A DNA stretch of 64,000 bases from Neonectria sp. B-13 (Eukaryota; Ascomycota; Sordariomycetes; Hypocreales; Nectriaceae), in the NCBI GenBank assembly GCA_002682825.1, contig NOKP01000016.1, positions 1,143,660-1,207,659 on the forward strand. The letters are read 5' to 3'. Each line of letters begins with the position of its first letter. Positions within the stretch are counted from its first letter, which is position 1. Under the pieces are notes generated by a model. The model was given only the letters and a program-made list of their open reading frames with translations. It had not been told where the DNA came from and searched no databases. Positions 24,249-35,732 of this stretch are shown here, in pieces. The position numbers and the translations under genes were made by a program.

Positions 24249-25384
24249 ATGGCACCAGCTCATAGCGGCAACGTGGCCGGTGGGCCCATCTCGTTCTTGA
24301 AACGGTACTGGAAGGTCTGTCCGCCTGGACTCATCGTCGTCCGTCCCTCTGAAGCGCAGCTTGATTGACGTTGACACCGACATAGACGACACACGCGCCC
24401 GACTATGTGGGCTTCACGGTGCTGTTATGCGGATGGATCCTGGTAAGGCCGCACTCTCAATGCCTTAGCCTGGCTTCATTGTTTCTGACAAGGGCCCTTC
24501 TCTTTCCCTGTTAAAGATAGTCCTTTTCGTTACGCCATTTCACCGGATGTTCTTCGTCAATGACCTCGCAATCTCATATCCTCACGCCCTTAACGAGCGT
24601 GTCACTGTTGGTACGTCTACCCAGCTCTGCGACCTCATCGCTGGCTGCAGCCATTTAAAACAAGAATATCTCACCATTGAATACAGTCATGAACATCGTC
24701 TACGCCCTCTTTGTCCCACTTGGTGCGCTCATCGCCTACAACACCTGGGCGCGGTCTTCTGCGGCCAAACACGAAGTCACCTACCTGTCCTTTGCAATAT
24801 CCGTCGTTCTCACCAACTTCCTCACTGACATCGTCAAGAACGCCGTCGGCCGGCCTCGCCCGGACCTGCTGGACCGCTGCAAGCCAGCCCTGGGAACCTT
24901 GGCCAACACTCTTGTCAACATCGATGTCTGCACGGCACCCAACGGCCATACCCTCCAGGACGGGTGGCGCTCTTTTCCCTCCGGCCACTCGTCCTTCTCT
25001 TTTGCCGGTCTGGGGTTCCTGAGCCTCTTCCTGGCTGGCCAGCTCCACGTCTTCCGGTACGCGGCTGGCGGACGGGATCTTAGCCGGGCGCTGTTGTGCC
25101 TGTTCCCGCTCATCGGCGCTGCTATGATTGCCATATCGCGATGCGAGGACTATAGACATGATGTCTATGACGTCTGCGTCGGATCTGTCTTGGGCATGAC
25201 CGTAGCCTACTGGAGTTACCGGAGACACTGGCCGCGACTTTCCAGCCAGCGATGCGATGAGCCTTATCCACGACCGGGAACGGACACTCAGCCGGGCTGG
25301 CAGCGGGTTACGGATGACGAAGAAGCTAGGGCGGGCGCAGATGTAGGGTTTGAGATGGATGAAATGCGAAATGTACGACGCTGA
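24249..25384 (+). CDS. PAP2-family lipid phosphate phosphatase (diacylglycerol pyrophosphate phosphatase-like)
   Basis: Four exons: 24249-24314, 24386-24442, 24517-24610 and 24687-25384, giving 304 residues. The two small exons were found by frame continuity: exon 1 ends FLKRYWK, exon 2 supplies DYVGFTVLLCGWIL, exon 3 FHRMFFVNDLAISYPHALNERV. All three PAP2 catalytic motifs are present: KNAVGRPRP (KX6RP), FPSGHSS (PSGH) and SRCEDYRHDVYD (SRX5HX3D). The SHPHA-type phrase before TM2 is typical of Dpp1/Lpp1 enzymes, which dephosphorylate diacylglycerol pyrophosphate, phosphatidate and lyso-phosphatidate in vacuolar or Golgi membranes. About six membrane segments are visible. The donor of intron 1 (GTCTGT) is weaker than the others, so the first 22 residues are less certain. 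It converges on PRE9 with 223 bp between stops. Confidence 0.9.
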
Positions 25385-25607
25385 TATCGGAGATTAGGCA
25401 TGGTAACCCTCGTGTTGCAAGTTGGGAGTGAATGTTGAAAGTTGGGGGTTAACTTAGATATTGCACTAGGGCTCGTACTGGGAGTTACTCCCGTGGCGAA
25501 GCCGCGCTGGACCAGATCGTTTGGTCATTCCATGATATTATTGTTACAGGGGCAATGTAGGACGGCCTGGGTCCCTCTCCACCCTCTATCAGAAAATTCT
25601 ATTGTCT

Positions 25608-26553
25608 CTACTTGTCCTCTGTCTCCTCAGTCTTGGCCAGGTCGTGCTCCTTCAACAGCGCTGTAATCTCGTCGGCGCTCCACAGCCTGTGGTAGATCTT
25701 GCCGTCCTCGGTCTGTCCCACCGTTGCAAACTCAACTGTAATCGCGGGTTAGCTAGCCGTCTCTCATGATGGAAATGGTGGAAGAACTTACTCTTCTCGC
25801 TGCTCAGCTTGGTCGAGTCCATGGTCTTGCTCAGCACCTTGACGGCCATGCCGCAAGCCTCCTCAAGTGTGCAGTCCTCCTTGTAGTCCTGCTTCAACAA
25901 GCTCTGTGCGCTTGCGTTGTTGGCTCCCGCACTCGTGGCCTTCCAGCCGCCGTAGTTGCCCGAGGGGTTGCTGAGGTAGAGCTGGAACTGTCTTCGAGGG
26001 TCCCAGCCAGCGTAGATGAAAGACACACCGAAAGGTCGGAGACCACCATGCTGAGTGTAGCCTTGCTTGAGATCGCAGAGTCGGCGGACGAGCTGCTCGC
26101 AGGGGATGTCTTCGTTGTAGGTGAGGAGATAGCGCTGGGCTGCTTGTCGGGCGTAGTTAATGAGGATGTTGGCGTCGGCGGTCATGCCTGCGACGGCGCA
26201 GATCATGTTGCTAGAGAAAGACTGTCAGCAGGCGTCCACTGAAGCACTTGGCGAGATAAGGGCGTGGCGCACTCGTTGAGGATGTAGAGCTTCTCTGCCG
26301 AAGTGTCCTGCTCCAGCAGCTTCGAGGTGACCTTTCGTTCGGCGGCCAGGACGATGCCATCCTTGGCCAGGATGCCAATGGCGGTACCAGCGTGGGAAAT
26401 GGCTTCTAAGGCATACTCAACCTGATACAGGCGGCCCTCTGGTGAGAAGATGGTTGTCTATGGAAGCGGTCAGCGGGGGAAGCTCGCATATCGACGCTTG
26501 GGAGCTGGAGCTGTGGCGGGGACACGCACTCGGGAATCGTAACGGCGAGACAT
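25608..26553 (-). CDS. pre9: 20S proteasome subunit alpha-3 (PSMA4/Pre9-like)
   Basis: Four exons on minus: 26553-26530, 26457-26273, 26210-25792 and 25735-25608, giving 251 residues; introns are 72, 62 and 56 bp. The first exon codes only MSRRYDSR, and the second continues [16 protein letters not shown], the alpha-subunit signature that helps gate the 20S core. Further signatures are [11 protein letters not shown] and the [16 protein letters not shown] stretch. [17 protein letters not shown] identifies the alpha-3 (PSMA4) type rather than other alpha subunits. Length agrees with the family (about 250-260). The acidic-lysine tail (KTEETEDK) is usual. It is part of the nuclear and cytosolic 26S proteasome. 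Confidence 0.95.
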
Positions 26554-27923
26554 GGCGAAGTCGGGTCTAGAAGGGAAACGGAAAATTGATGCAACGGCAA
26601 GCTCTGGACGAAATGCGTGGAATCGTGAATAGTGGAGGAGAGCTGCTGTTGTGGACGGGGATAGATTTGGAGTTGAGATTCGTTACGTCGTTGCAAGTGA
26701 GCTCCAGGCACAGCCGCGCCGCGTTAGCTCTGGTTGCTGGCTGGTTTGTGCTGGCTGCGGGATGGATACCTGAGGTTTGAAGAAAGCTACGTACCAATCT
26801 GGCTGAGCTGACAGGACTCGAGGGAGGATGCAAGGCTGACAAGGCTGCGGATGGCGGGGCTTGGCACCGCGGCGGCTTGAGAAGTTCACCCGAAATTATT
26901 CCGAGAAGGTAAGGAAGGCTCTGACTAATCACACCAAACCCAATGGCTCCTCCCAGAACCTCCGAGAGGCGGGGATTGCTCTCTCATGATTCAGGCCAAA
27001 ATGCTACCACAAATCAGGCATCCGTCAGTGACCTGTCAAATGCCAAAACGGTACGTACCTGCCACATCTGGCTTGCATTGTCGCACTGTTGAACAGTGCT
27101 ACTGTGGAAGCGGTAGGGTCCGTGCGAACCACATAGCGCCCGGGAAGCCGCCAACCCCCCCAGAGGCTCCTGCTGTTATGGACTTCCGCTCACTAATTCG
27201 AACCAAGGGAAGGGCAGGTATTCGTAGTGCCGAAGTTTTCGTCATCTCCGCAAGCTTCCCCGTCCCCTTCGCAAACCTCCTCCTCACATCATCGCCACCA
27301 CCGCCAAACCCCACGACCATCTAAGACGCCTTCTTGTCGCGAAACCTCCTGCCCCACGAGAACTGATATTCTCTTTGTTCACGTCCAGAAAGGATTGCAT
27401 TAAGACTTGGCGACCGCGCCGACTTTGACGTTACACAGCACTTCTCAGTCGTATTTGTCGCTTTGGGAAGCGCACGCGACGGCAATTTATCGCCCCCCAC
27501 CTGCTTGAGCTCGCTCCCGTCACCACCAAGCGCGTCCAGCCACCTTCAACACAACTTCCAAGTCGCGTATTGTTTGCCGGCAGCTTGCGCACCTTGTACA
27601 AACCCCGCGACAGCCATCGCAGTTTCGGCAACGGCGGCATTCGCTTGCCCTCAACGCTTTCATCAGGAAAAAACAGTGGAGGAGACATCGACGCGGATTT
27701 TGGCTGGGGGAGGCTCGCCGTGAACTAGTCGTGACCTCTAGAGTTGTCTTCCACGTAATTATCCCAATGTTTGTCTGCCCAGACAGGCCATCTCGCGCTT
27801 CGTTGCAACAGTAGACGTCGCTTCTGTCCAAAGCAACACCTTCGCCACCCACAACGCCAGTATCTGCTACACGCCCTTCCATTCTAGAGCAGCACTTCCA
27901 TATATACATTACACATCACCATC
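26554..27923. other. Divergent promoter region, pre9 and bye1-like gene
   Basis: 1.37 kb separates the two ATGs. It contains both promoters and CT-rich leader sequence before 27924. No additional coding frame is credible. Confidence 0.6.
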
Positions 27924-30664
27924 ATGTCTGGTAAGCGACAACTGCCCTTCACATCGTCTCCGCATGCGCTTTTCGCGGGTCACCACACGCCCCGCTGTCG
28001 CGCATACCAGGAGCACGACGACGAGACAGATCGAACTCGCACTAACAGAACTCGTCTAGGAGAAGCCGAACCGCGACGATCAGTGCGCGCCACCAAGGGC
28101 CAGCACACCAAGTCGTTTGACGAACTCGAGCCTGCGGCCGCACCCAAGCGACGACAGACCAAGAAGACCAAGAAAGCCAAGAGCCAGGAGGCCGAACAGG
28201 AACAGGAGCAAGGACAGGGACAAGAACCAGGACAGGAGCAGGAGCAGGAACAGGAACAGGAACAGGATGACGACCAGGACGAGGAGATAATCCGCTGCGT
28301 CTGCGGCGCGACAGAACAGGACGAGGACTCGGGCGAGGCATGGATCGCCTGCGAAAGTTGCCGCGCTTGGCAACACAACGTATGTGTCGGCATGTCCTCC
28401 TTTGAGGATGAAATACCAGAGTACTACTGGTGCGAACAATGCCGACCCAACGACCATAAGGAGCTTCTCGAGGGTATCGCCAAAGGCGAGAAGCCATGGG
28501 AGGCCAGGAGGAAGGCCCATGGGGAGGAAAAGAAGAAGAAGAAAGGCGGTAGACGGGGTAAAGGCAAGCGAAATAGCGACCCCAAGGAAGAGCTCGACAA
28601 GTCTGCCAGTACCAAAGCCAAGCCGTCGCCAGCGCCCGATGCTGGCAAAGAAAAAAAGGAGCCCGCCTCGAAGCCAGGGAAAAGGAAGGCTCGCGAAGAT
28701 TCTCACGACACTGAGGGCAAGGTATGTTTACTCCCCGAACTTGGTATGGATTACGCTCAAGTGCTAACTGAAAACTTGTCTAGACCCCCAAGATGCGACG
28801 CGTATCAGAGAATGAGGCGGTCCCAGTACCTGCCAGTTACACGCCGCCTCCAGACCTCGCCAAGTCAGTGGCAGACCTGCCTATTGCACGGATGGGACCA
28901 GCGAAGGCTCTCATCAAGTCTATCAGCCATGTTCTGGGAACAATGCAGAAGCAGGGTGATCTGGAGCTGGACGAAGGAACCTCTATCGAGTCAATCTCTG
29001 AGACGTATTCTCTCCAGATTGAGCGCGCCGTCTTTGACACGCACCCTGTGACCAAGGGACAGAAAGAGTACAGCCAGCAGATCAAAACTCTTAGTTTCAA
29101 TCTCAAGAACAACCCAGAGCTGTGTAACGCGCTCGTGGGAGGGACTATGTCCCCATCGGCCCTGGCAGTTATGACGTCGGAGCAGCTTGCTTCTTCAGAG
29201 ATGCAAAAGCAAACGGCCGAGATGAAAGCGAAGGCCGAAAAGCAGTCGATCCTATACACCTCGGAGACTGGACCACGCGTTCGGCGGACCCACAAGGGCG
29301 AGGAAGTCGTGGAGGATGAGAGCTTCGTGAATAGCGATCCTCTGCCTCCCCCCCCCGGCCCGCGCCGATCGGCCACGGTTAAGAACGAGCCGTCAGGAGG
29401 AGACCAGGTGGACCTCGCCTCGCACCCGGCGCAGCATGCCGACGGGGGACAGCACTCGCCTAGCAACCCCAATTTCGACATCACCAAGGTCTTCTCAAGC
29501 GTCAAGTCTCCGATAGATACGCAACACCGTCGGCCATCGGCTCCCGTGGGTCTACCGAATGGACCGGGCGTAGATGCCGATGTCGACCGAATGCTCCAAG
29601 AAGAGAACGAGTCACCACCTTACTCACCGACAGAAGAGACGCAAGACCCGGACGTGGTATGGCGTGGCTCATTGGCGATGAGCTCCATCGCAGACTTTCC
29701 AGCGACGGCCAAGCACATTGGGGGCGCCAACTTTGTCGCAGTTGGTCCGTGGTCAAAACTCATCCCGAAGCGCATGACGGTGGCTGGGCGTATCACGCAG
29801 CAGAGCGCCATCGAGTATCTCTGCAGTCTGCGGTACAGTAGCCTGACGGACATCATCGTCATCAACATCACCCCAGTGGCACCGGCAGCCCATGCTGAGT
29901 TCAACGCCCTCATCGACTACTTTCTTAGTAAGAAACGGTATGGCGTGGTGGGCGACAAGGTTGTGGGCAATGTGCGGGACACATATCTCGTGCCGGTGCC
30001 GGCTGGAGAGGACAACTACCCCGAGTTCATGCTGAACCTGGTGGATAACAAGATCCCCAAGAGCCGGGCGGAGCCGATGCTGTTGGCTGTCTTTGTCTAC
30101 CGAAACGACCCGGAGCAGCTGAAGCAGGTCAAGGAGTCAGCCTCGACGACACAGACGGAGGCGAACAGTCCCGGGACGCCAACGCCGACGGGCTACGGGC
30201 ATCGCAGCAACTCCACGGCATCGGTATCAGGACCGTCCTTCTCGCCAGCAACACCTCAGGCACCGCAGGGAGCGTTCCAGGCACAGCAACAGCCATTCCC
30301 CGGTCATATGCAATCGATGACGCCGGTTCCCATCCCACAGCCGCCTCACACCCGACCGCAAGCGGCGGCGCCGGCAGCACCTTCCGTACCGAACGTAACG
30401 CCGGGCCAAATGTCGGACGCGCAGAAGTTCCAGGCGCAACAAGCCGGGCAGATCATGGCCCAAGAGGTACTCGGTCCGCTCATCAATGTACCGACGGTGA
30501 AATTCCTTCTCCCACAGGCGTTCCAGATGACACGCAGGGAGTGGGAGGTGATCAAGGTCCTCTATGAGCGGGATCCCCGAGCGAGAGAGGATCTAATACA
30601 CCTAGGGTCGCTCCTGGAGAAGGAGGGCGGGGAGAAGAAGGTGACGGAAGCGGGACATGCGTAG
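27924..30664 (+). CDS. bye1: BYE1-like transcription elongation regulator (PHD, TFIIS-central, SPOC)
   Basis: Exons are 27924-27930, 28060-28721 and 28784-30664, giving 849 residues. Exon 1 codes two and a third codons; splicing the 129 bp intron (GTAAGC donor, ACTAAC branch, TCTAG acceptor) yields MSGEAEPRRSVRATKGQHTK, the expected N-terminus. Domains: basic N-end, an Glu/Gln repeat stretch (~45-75), a PHD finger (~80-132; CVCGATEQ...CESC...H...C...WCEQC), a Lys-rich nuclear stretch, a TFIIS central domain (~250-390; ERAVFDTHPVTKGQKEYSQQ) and a SPOC domain (~514-660; VVWRGSLAMSSIADF). The family binds RNA polymerase II through the TFIIS domain and methylated H3K4 through the PHD finger. A Pro/Gln-rich tail follows. 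Confidence 0.92.
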
Positions 30665-31696
30665 TAAAGACGATATGGCAAATAAGGAGGATTGTTGACT
30701 GGTGCTTTCAGCTTTTGCTATCTCGGCGCCTTTGCCGTCATGTTGACGAGCGGGTGCGGATGTGCTTGGATTTATTATGATGACGTGGGCAAAACTGGCA
30801 ATGATGAGGCGAATGAAAGTAAAGGTCATCATCTACGGTTGGTGGCTGGACGGAAATCTTTATTCTTGATGTTTTGGCGGAGGTGCGTTTGTATGTAAGC
30901 CTGTCAACTGGGTTTAGTGTGACGATGGCATGTCAAGCTGAAGCTGAAGCTGACCATGAAGCTCAAGCTTAAGCTTCAACTACACCTATTCGCGCAACTA
31001 CGGTGCTTCCTGCGACCCACTAGTATAGTTTACTTGTGCAAATGTTTACGAATATGGCTACTATGTACGGAGTATATCTATATGACATGTAATTTCCTTG
31101 ATCCTTGCAGTGCATAGTTGGCATGCGGCATCGCCATTGTTCCAATCCATTTACAGAACCGGAATCTCGCTAACATTTGCCGACCAACCCAGCCAACCAG
31201 CCATCATGCTTCCTTCGTGCCCCTCTCGATTAATATACACTTTGCGAATAGTAGACGAATCAACCCAACCCCAGCCAGTCTGCGCCTCGCCCCAAGTAAC
31301 CGTGAGGCTTAGACCTAGCTTCAGTACGTATTGCAGGGTGCTGTGCCACAACGCAACGCAACGGGCATGAAATGAAGCGGAACACGCACCCCACATTGGT
31401 GACGCAACAGACCTGGTAACTTGACCAAGAAACTCGGAGCGAAGCCCAAAGCGCAGTTTGGCTTTTTCCTTAATTGCCTGTACTCCAGCCAGTGGTCTCT
31501 ATCCAAACTTGCCATCTCCATCTGTTTGTTCAATTCATCCATCATCAGTCGGGAAGTCCATCCTCACCTAATACTCAGTAAGTAGCCCCCCGTCGCTCCA
31601 CTGCTTCCTCTGCCCTAAATACTGACTGCTTCCATCATTTAGAAAACCACCACCAACCAAACCGTCCTCTTCCCCCCCCCAATTGCTTCAGCAACA
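30665..31696. other. Intergenic region with leader intron of the next gene
   Basis: About 1 kb. At 30940-30980 there is a run of AAGCT-type repeats with an inverted arm (possible hairpin near the bye1-like 3' end). At 31578-31642 a 65 bp sequence with GTAAGT donor, CTGAC branch and TTTAG acceptor looks like a 5'-UTR intron of the 56-residue gene. No other gene is seen. Confidence 0.55.
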
Positions 31697-31867
31697 ATGG
31701 CTTGCGGATCCGCCCACTCCAGCCTCGTCAACCGCAACGGCCCCGGCAGCGCCGCCACGTCCATCGCCGAGAGCATCGTCAAGCCGGCCGAGGCCACCGG
31801 CGGCAGGACCCGCTGCATCGAGTGCGGCGACTACGAGTGTTGCTGCATCCCCTGCACTATTCTGTGA
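31697..31867 (+). CDS. Small cysteine-rich protein, 56 residues, CaaX-like C-terminus
   Basis: An intact 57-codon frame with ATG in AACAATGG context, preceded by a probable spliced leader (31578-31642). The N-terminal two thirds are Ala/Ser/Gly-rich and hydrophilic without a signal peptide. The last 17 residues, CIECGDYECCCIPCTIL, carry six cysteines in 14 positions. The end CTIL fits a CaaX box with Leu, the form preferred by geranylgeranyl transferase I; neighbouring cysteines could be palmitoylated, or the cluster could bind metal. I do not recognise a named family. The strong codon bias toward C-ending codons matches real genes of this genome, which argues against a chance frame. Role unknown; membrane association at the cytosolic face is an inference. 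Confidence 0.65.
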   Translation: MACGSAHSSLVNRNGPGSAATSIAESIVKPAEATGGRTRCIECGDYECCCIPCTIL

Positions 31868-32587
31868 GATGACGACGTGGGAAGCTCAAGAGATGAAAAC
31901 ATGAGGAGGTTGAGACACGATCGATTAGGAACCGAGTCATTTGGGGAGGCTGGAGTTGCGGGACATGACTGGGCGTAACCGAACCGCTTCAGTGCGGCTG
32001 TTGGGCGTCAAAATGGAATTGAACGTATTGTGAGTATTTTTGTGGTATACAACAGGCACTATGCGCCGTCTTCTATATGTCTTCCTTCTGTGCTTCATGT
32101 CCTAGAAGCGCGCCCATCATTCAGAGCGCCAATGCTGTGGAAGCTGTCGAGCGGTGTTGCATACTTTTTGCTCCGCGTTTTAGTTCCCATCCCACCAGAG
32201 CGTAGTAACTCGTCTAAAGGTCATGAGCTGAGAACCCCCCAAATGTGAACGTGTCTGTTCTAAGGATATCTGGGGGGGCCAATACCCACGATACCGTATC
32301 CACCACGTTGTATTGCGCGCATAATCCTGCCATCAGAGATGGGGACTCAACCCCCAAGTCTCGTTGCATCGTCGGTGGGATTTGCATTAATTCTCGGTTC
32401 ATTCGCGGCACTGCCATTTCGAGAGCTAAGTTGCCAGACAGAGCCAGCATCTTCGCGACGCTTTCTCAAGCAAATAGGTTTTGGGCTTGACGTCATGGAA
32501 TAAAGGTATGACCTAGCCCCTCAGTAGCAAGGTCACTGTATCGTTGTGGTGAAATCTTTGGTGTGTTTGAACACACTCCGCGTCTGA
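31868..32587. other. Intergenic, tail-to-tail
   Basis: 720 bp between the stop of the 56-residue gene and the stop of MED7. Only 3' ends are expected; nothing else was recognised. Confidence 0.6.
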
Positions 32588-33423
32588 TTAAGTGAAAAGG
32601 GCATCCGTCGCAGCCCAGGCGTCCGACTCCCTCTCCAGCGCCGCAGCCTCCCAGTCCCCATCGTCCACATCCCCAAGCACTGTGGGAACTTCCGGGACAC
32701 TCAGACTTCCTAGTCCATCCAGCACGCGCCGGGCCTTGTCCACCTGGGTCCGGATGGCCATGGTCTCGGTGCGGGTGCGATCAAGGTGCTCCTGCATCAT
32801 GGCGATGGCCGACTCGCGGGCCTGGTGCGGGCGGTACTCGTTGAGGATGTGGTGGAAATTGATGAAGAGCGTTCGTAGGTCCTGAACCTTGCCCTCAGCG
32901 TGCGACGCATTCCGAGAGAGGGTGCCGGAGAGCTCGAGGAAGTTGAGGAGTAGGGATTTGGCGAGGCGCTTGAGCTCGAGGGCGCGGTCGAAGTGCTTGA
33001 CGTCTCTGGAATCGGACGGGGCGGTGGAAGGGAGGTTGGTGATGCCCTGTTCTTCTAGCGTAGGGAGTTTGTCATCGAGCTGCGATGGGAGGAGGCCCAG
33101 TCAGCATAATGCGCAGCAATCCATCCACGGACGCGGACACTTGCTCAAACGAGGAGCAATGTTGAAGAGTGGCATCCTACCATGTACTGGTCACCAAAGA
33201 CCCTCCAGCGCCCATCGGCCGGCTCCAGTGGCGGTTGGAGATTGATCAGCTCCTCGGGCAGGTCGGGGATGCGCGTTGTCGCCGGGTCTCCGCCATGCTG
33301 CTGAGTGTGCGTCGCCTTGAGCTCCTCAAGCCGGGCGAGTTTATCGGCGGTGAAGTCCCTCCAGAAGGACGGCGGGTTGGGGAAGGTCGAGGCGAGCGTG
33401 TTCGACTCCTGCTGGTCGGCCAT
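32588..33423 (-). CDS. med7: Mediator complex subunit 7
   Basis: Exons on minus are 33423-33181 and 33079-32588, giving 244 residues; the 101 bp intron has a GTAGGA donor, a TGCTGAC branch and a CGCAG acceptor. The N-terminal part carries the MED7 hallmarks: FPNPPSFWRDFT, a proline-containing LINLQPPLEP and WRVFGDQYMLDDKLP. The C-terminal half is helical and would pair with MED21 to form the hinge of the Mediator middle module, which relays activator signals to RNA polymerase II in the nucleus. Length agrees with fungal MED7. The tail is acidic (GDVDDGDWEAAALERESD). Confidence 0.93.
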
Positions 33424-34236
33424 TTTTCAGGCGTCGAGAGGATGTCACCTCATGGAAGGTTGGCTAAACGTTGTGAGGTGTGGTTGAAGAATAGATGGAT
33501 GACGTCCCTCGAGAAACAGGCGGCGCTGGTAGGACTGACCCGCCGCGACGAGAGACGAGACGAGACGGATGGAATGTCGTCGCAAAAGAGGATCCGCAGC
33601 CCCGCAGCCCTTCGTTTCTTTGGCTGCCGAACGTAGACCTAGTGGACAACCGGCAAGTGAGTAGGTAAATGAACTGAGACCCTTGTCCCTTGTGGGAAAG
33701 ACTCGGCTCGCGTCGACGCTTACGCCGAGGATTCACGTAGAGAGCGAGAGACAGGCTGGGGAGAGCGATAAGAAGAAGCACCGAAATAGTAAAAGAATTG
33801 GAAGTGGCGGGGTATTATCTCTCTTGGTTTCCCGACGAAGGGTTTGGGTTCTCTGGCTTCGTTTGTTCCGAAGAAGATCCTGTGTAGCGAAAATTAAGCT
33901 GGTGATAGTACATGGACCTCCTTCAACGTTCAGTTTAGGTTGCTGTGCTGCTCTGCGCCGGCTAATTTTCGGACACCACTCACCTACTGCCGCCCGTGAG
34001 AGACAGTCTCTCACTAACAACACTACTTCCTTTCTTGCTGCTTCTTCGTCTCTCCTCATATTCATCTTCTTCTTCCATTCCTTCTTCTCCTTCTCCTTGT
34101 TGCGCTATACTCGAAAGAAACCCCCCCAAAGAATTCACCTCAACCTCCCTTCCGCTGCCGTCAATTGGCACTCAAAAAGTCGACCTTTTGCGTCCTCGTC
34201 CTGCTTCTCTCCCCTCCTTCGACCTCGTCTCTCCCC
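33424..34236. other. Divergent promoter region, med7 and ZNF830-like gene
   Basis: 813 bp between start codons. The stretch 34020-34130 is strongly CT-rich and is the likely leader of the plus-strand gene. No other gene is seen. Confidence 0.6.
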
Positions 34237-35286
34237 ATGGCCGACGTCCGATCTCTCCTGCGCCAGCAGCGCGCTGCCCGCCGCATTGAACACCCTTACG
34301 CCGCCTACTCCGAAGCCGGCAAGCTGCTTTGCACCCTCTGTCACGACCTCGTCAAGACCGAATCCCTCTGGGACGGCCACGTCCAGAGCGACGCCCACAA
34401 GGCCCGCCTCCTCAAGCTGCGAGCCGCAGCGCAGGCCAACGGCGACCGCGAAACCCAGACACAGACGGCCCTGAAGCGGAAACACGACGAAGACAAGGAT
34501 GACGATAGCGGCAACGTCGACATGGACGATTCCATGAGGCGGAAACGGAGCAAACCAGACATGGCTACGGCCTTGCACGTGGACGTGGACGGCGACAAAG
34601 ACCAGACCCTGACGCCGCCTCGGTTGACGAGGAGGACCTCTACAACGCCGTCCCAGGGCATCGAGCTACAGATCCCTTCACGGCCTGCCACGCCCGCCTA
34701 CCGCGATGGATCCTCAGGCTCCACCCCCGGAGGACAGCCCGGCAACCACCTGGTAACCCAAACCGCCACCACGACCAACACTGCTTCTTTCCCCTCACGG
34801 CAGCCCAGCAGTCTGGCCGCCGACGAACGACAAACCCAACACATCGACGAGACCGAGTGGGCTGCCTTCGAGGCCGACATCGCCGCCGCATCAGCCCCCT
34901 ACGATCAGGATGCCGTCATCTCAGCCCCAGCCATGACCACCTTGGAGACCGCCGCCGCCGCCGACGCCGAGGAAGAGGAGGCTAGGAAGCGGAGGGAGCA
35001 GGCCGACGTGGATCTCGAGGACGAAAAGGAGGAGGCCACCCGCGCACTCGAGGAGGAATTTGAGGAGATGGAAGAGCTCGAGGCCCGCGTGCGGCGCCTC
35101 AAGGAAAAGCGGGAAGCCCTGCGGAAGCGAGGAGAGAGCGTCGGCCAGGAGGCGGCGCCAGCCAAACCCTCAAACATAGGCAAGGAGAACTTGGAAACCC
35201 CTATGGAGGAGGAAGGCGAGGAGGAGGAGGACGATGATGACGATGATGACGACGACTGGGACGGATTCAGGTTCCGTACCAGCTAG
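34237..35286 (+). CDS. ZNF830/CCDC16-like zinc-finger coiled-coil protein
   Basis: Single exon, 349 residues from the ATG at 34237 (CCCCATGG); the frame is open further upstream but that part is CT-rich leader. MADVRSLLRQQRAARRI at the N-terminus and a single C2H2 finger (C32, C35, H48, H54 in CTLCHDLVKTESLWDGH) match the ZNF830 / coiled-coil-domain protein 16 family, a spliceosome-associated nuclear factor. The finger is of the U1-C/matrin-like type used in RNA-protein contacts. A long polar linker is followed by a conserved WAAFEADIAA motif, a Glu/Arg coiled coil (~250-310) and an acidic end (nine Asp in a row then WDGFRFRTS). Confidence 0.88.
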   Translation: MADVRSLLRQQRAARRIEHPYAAYSEAGKLLCTLCHDLVKTESLWDGHVQSDAHKARLLKLRAAAQANGDRETQTQTALKRKHDEDKDDDSGNVDMDDSMRRKRSKPDMATALHVDVDGDKDQTLTPPRLTRRTSTTPSQGIELQIPSRPATPAYRDGSSGSTPGGQPGNHLVTQTATTTNTASFPSRQPSSLAADERQTQHIDETEWAAFEADIAAASAPYDQDAVISAPAMTTLETAAAADAEEEEARKRREQADVDLEDEKEEATRALEEEFEEMEELEARVRRLKEKREALRKRGESVGQEAAPAKPSNIGKENLETPMEEEGEEEEDDDDDDDDDWDGFRFRTS

Positions 35287-35732
35287 GCAGATCCCTGGGG
35301 GATAAGTGCCTCTGCGAGAGAGTGACGCCCAGAGATGGCCCCTCCTCATGTATAAACAACACAAAACCTACATAATGTATCATACAAAACAACGAACTTG
35401 GCTGTTTCGTCCTGGCCGCTCTGTGGTATGGTCCCAGGAACCGCATGCTCCGTGGGCTTTCCAGTGGTATCAACGCATACCAAGCCGCCAGGGCTTAGCA
35501 GTGAGGAAACAGAGAGAGGATACCAAAGTTGACTAGAATTGAGAAAACCGGACGAGACAGATCAAACTGTACCGTTGACCAGCATTCAAAGCACGATATC
35601 ACATCTCTTGCGCCTGCAGTCATAGTGATATTGTGCCGCTAATATCACGATCATCACCGTCACGATCAACGTCACGATCACCTTCACCATTGTCGTCACC
35701 GTCACCGTCCCATCACCATCACCTGCACAGAC
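35287..35732. other. Intergenic, tail-to-tail
   Basis: 446 bp between two stops. 35637-35720 is a run of CATCACCGTCACGATC-type trinucleotide-like repeats. No gene. Confidence 0.6.
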
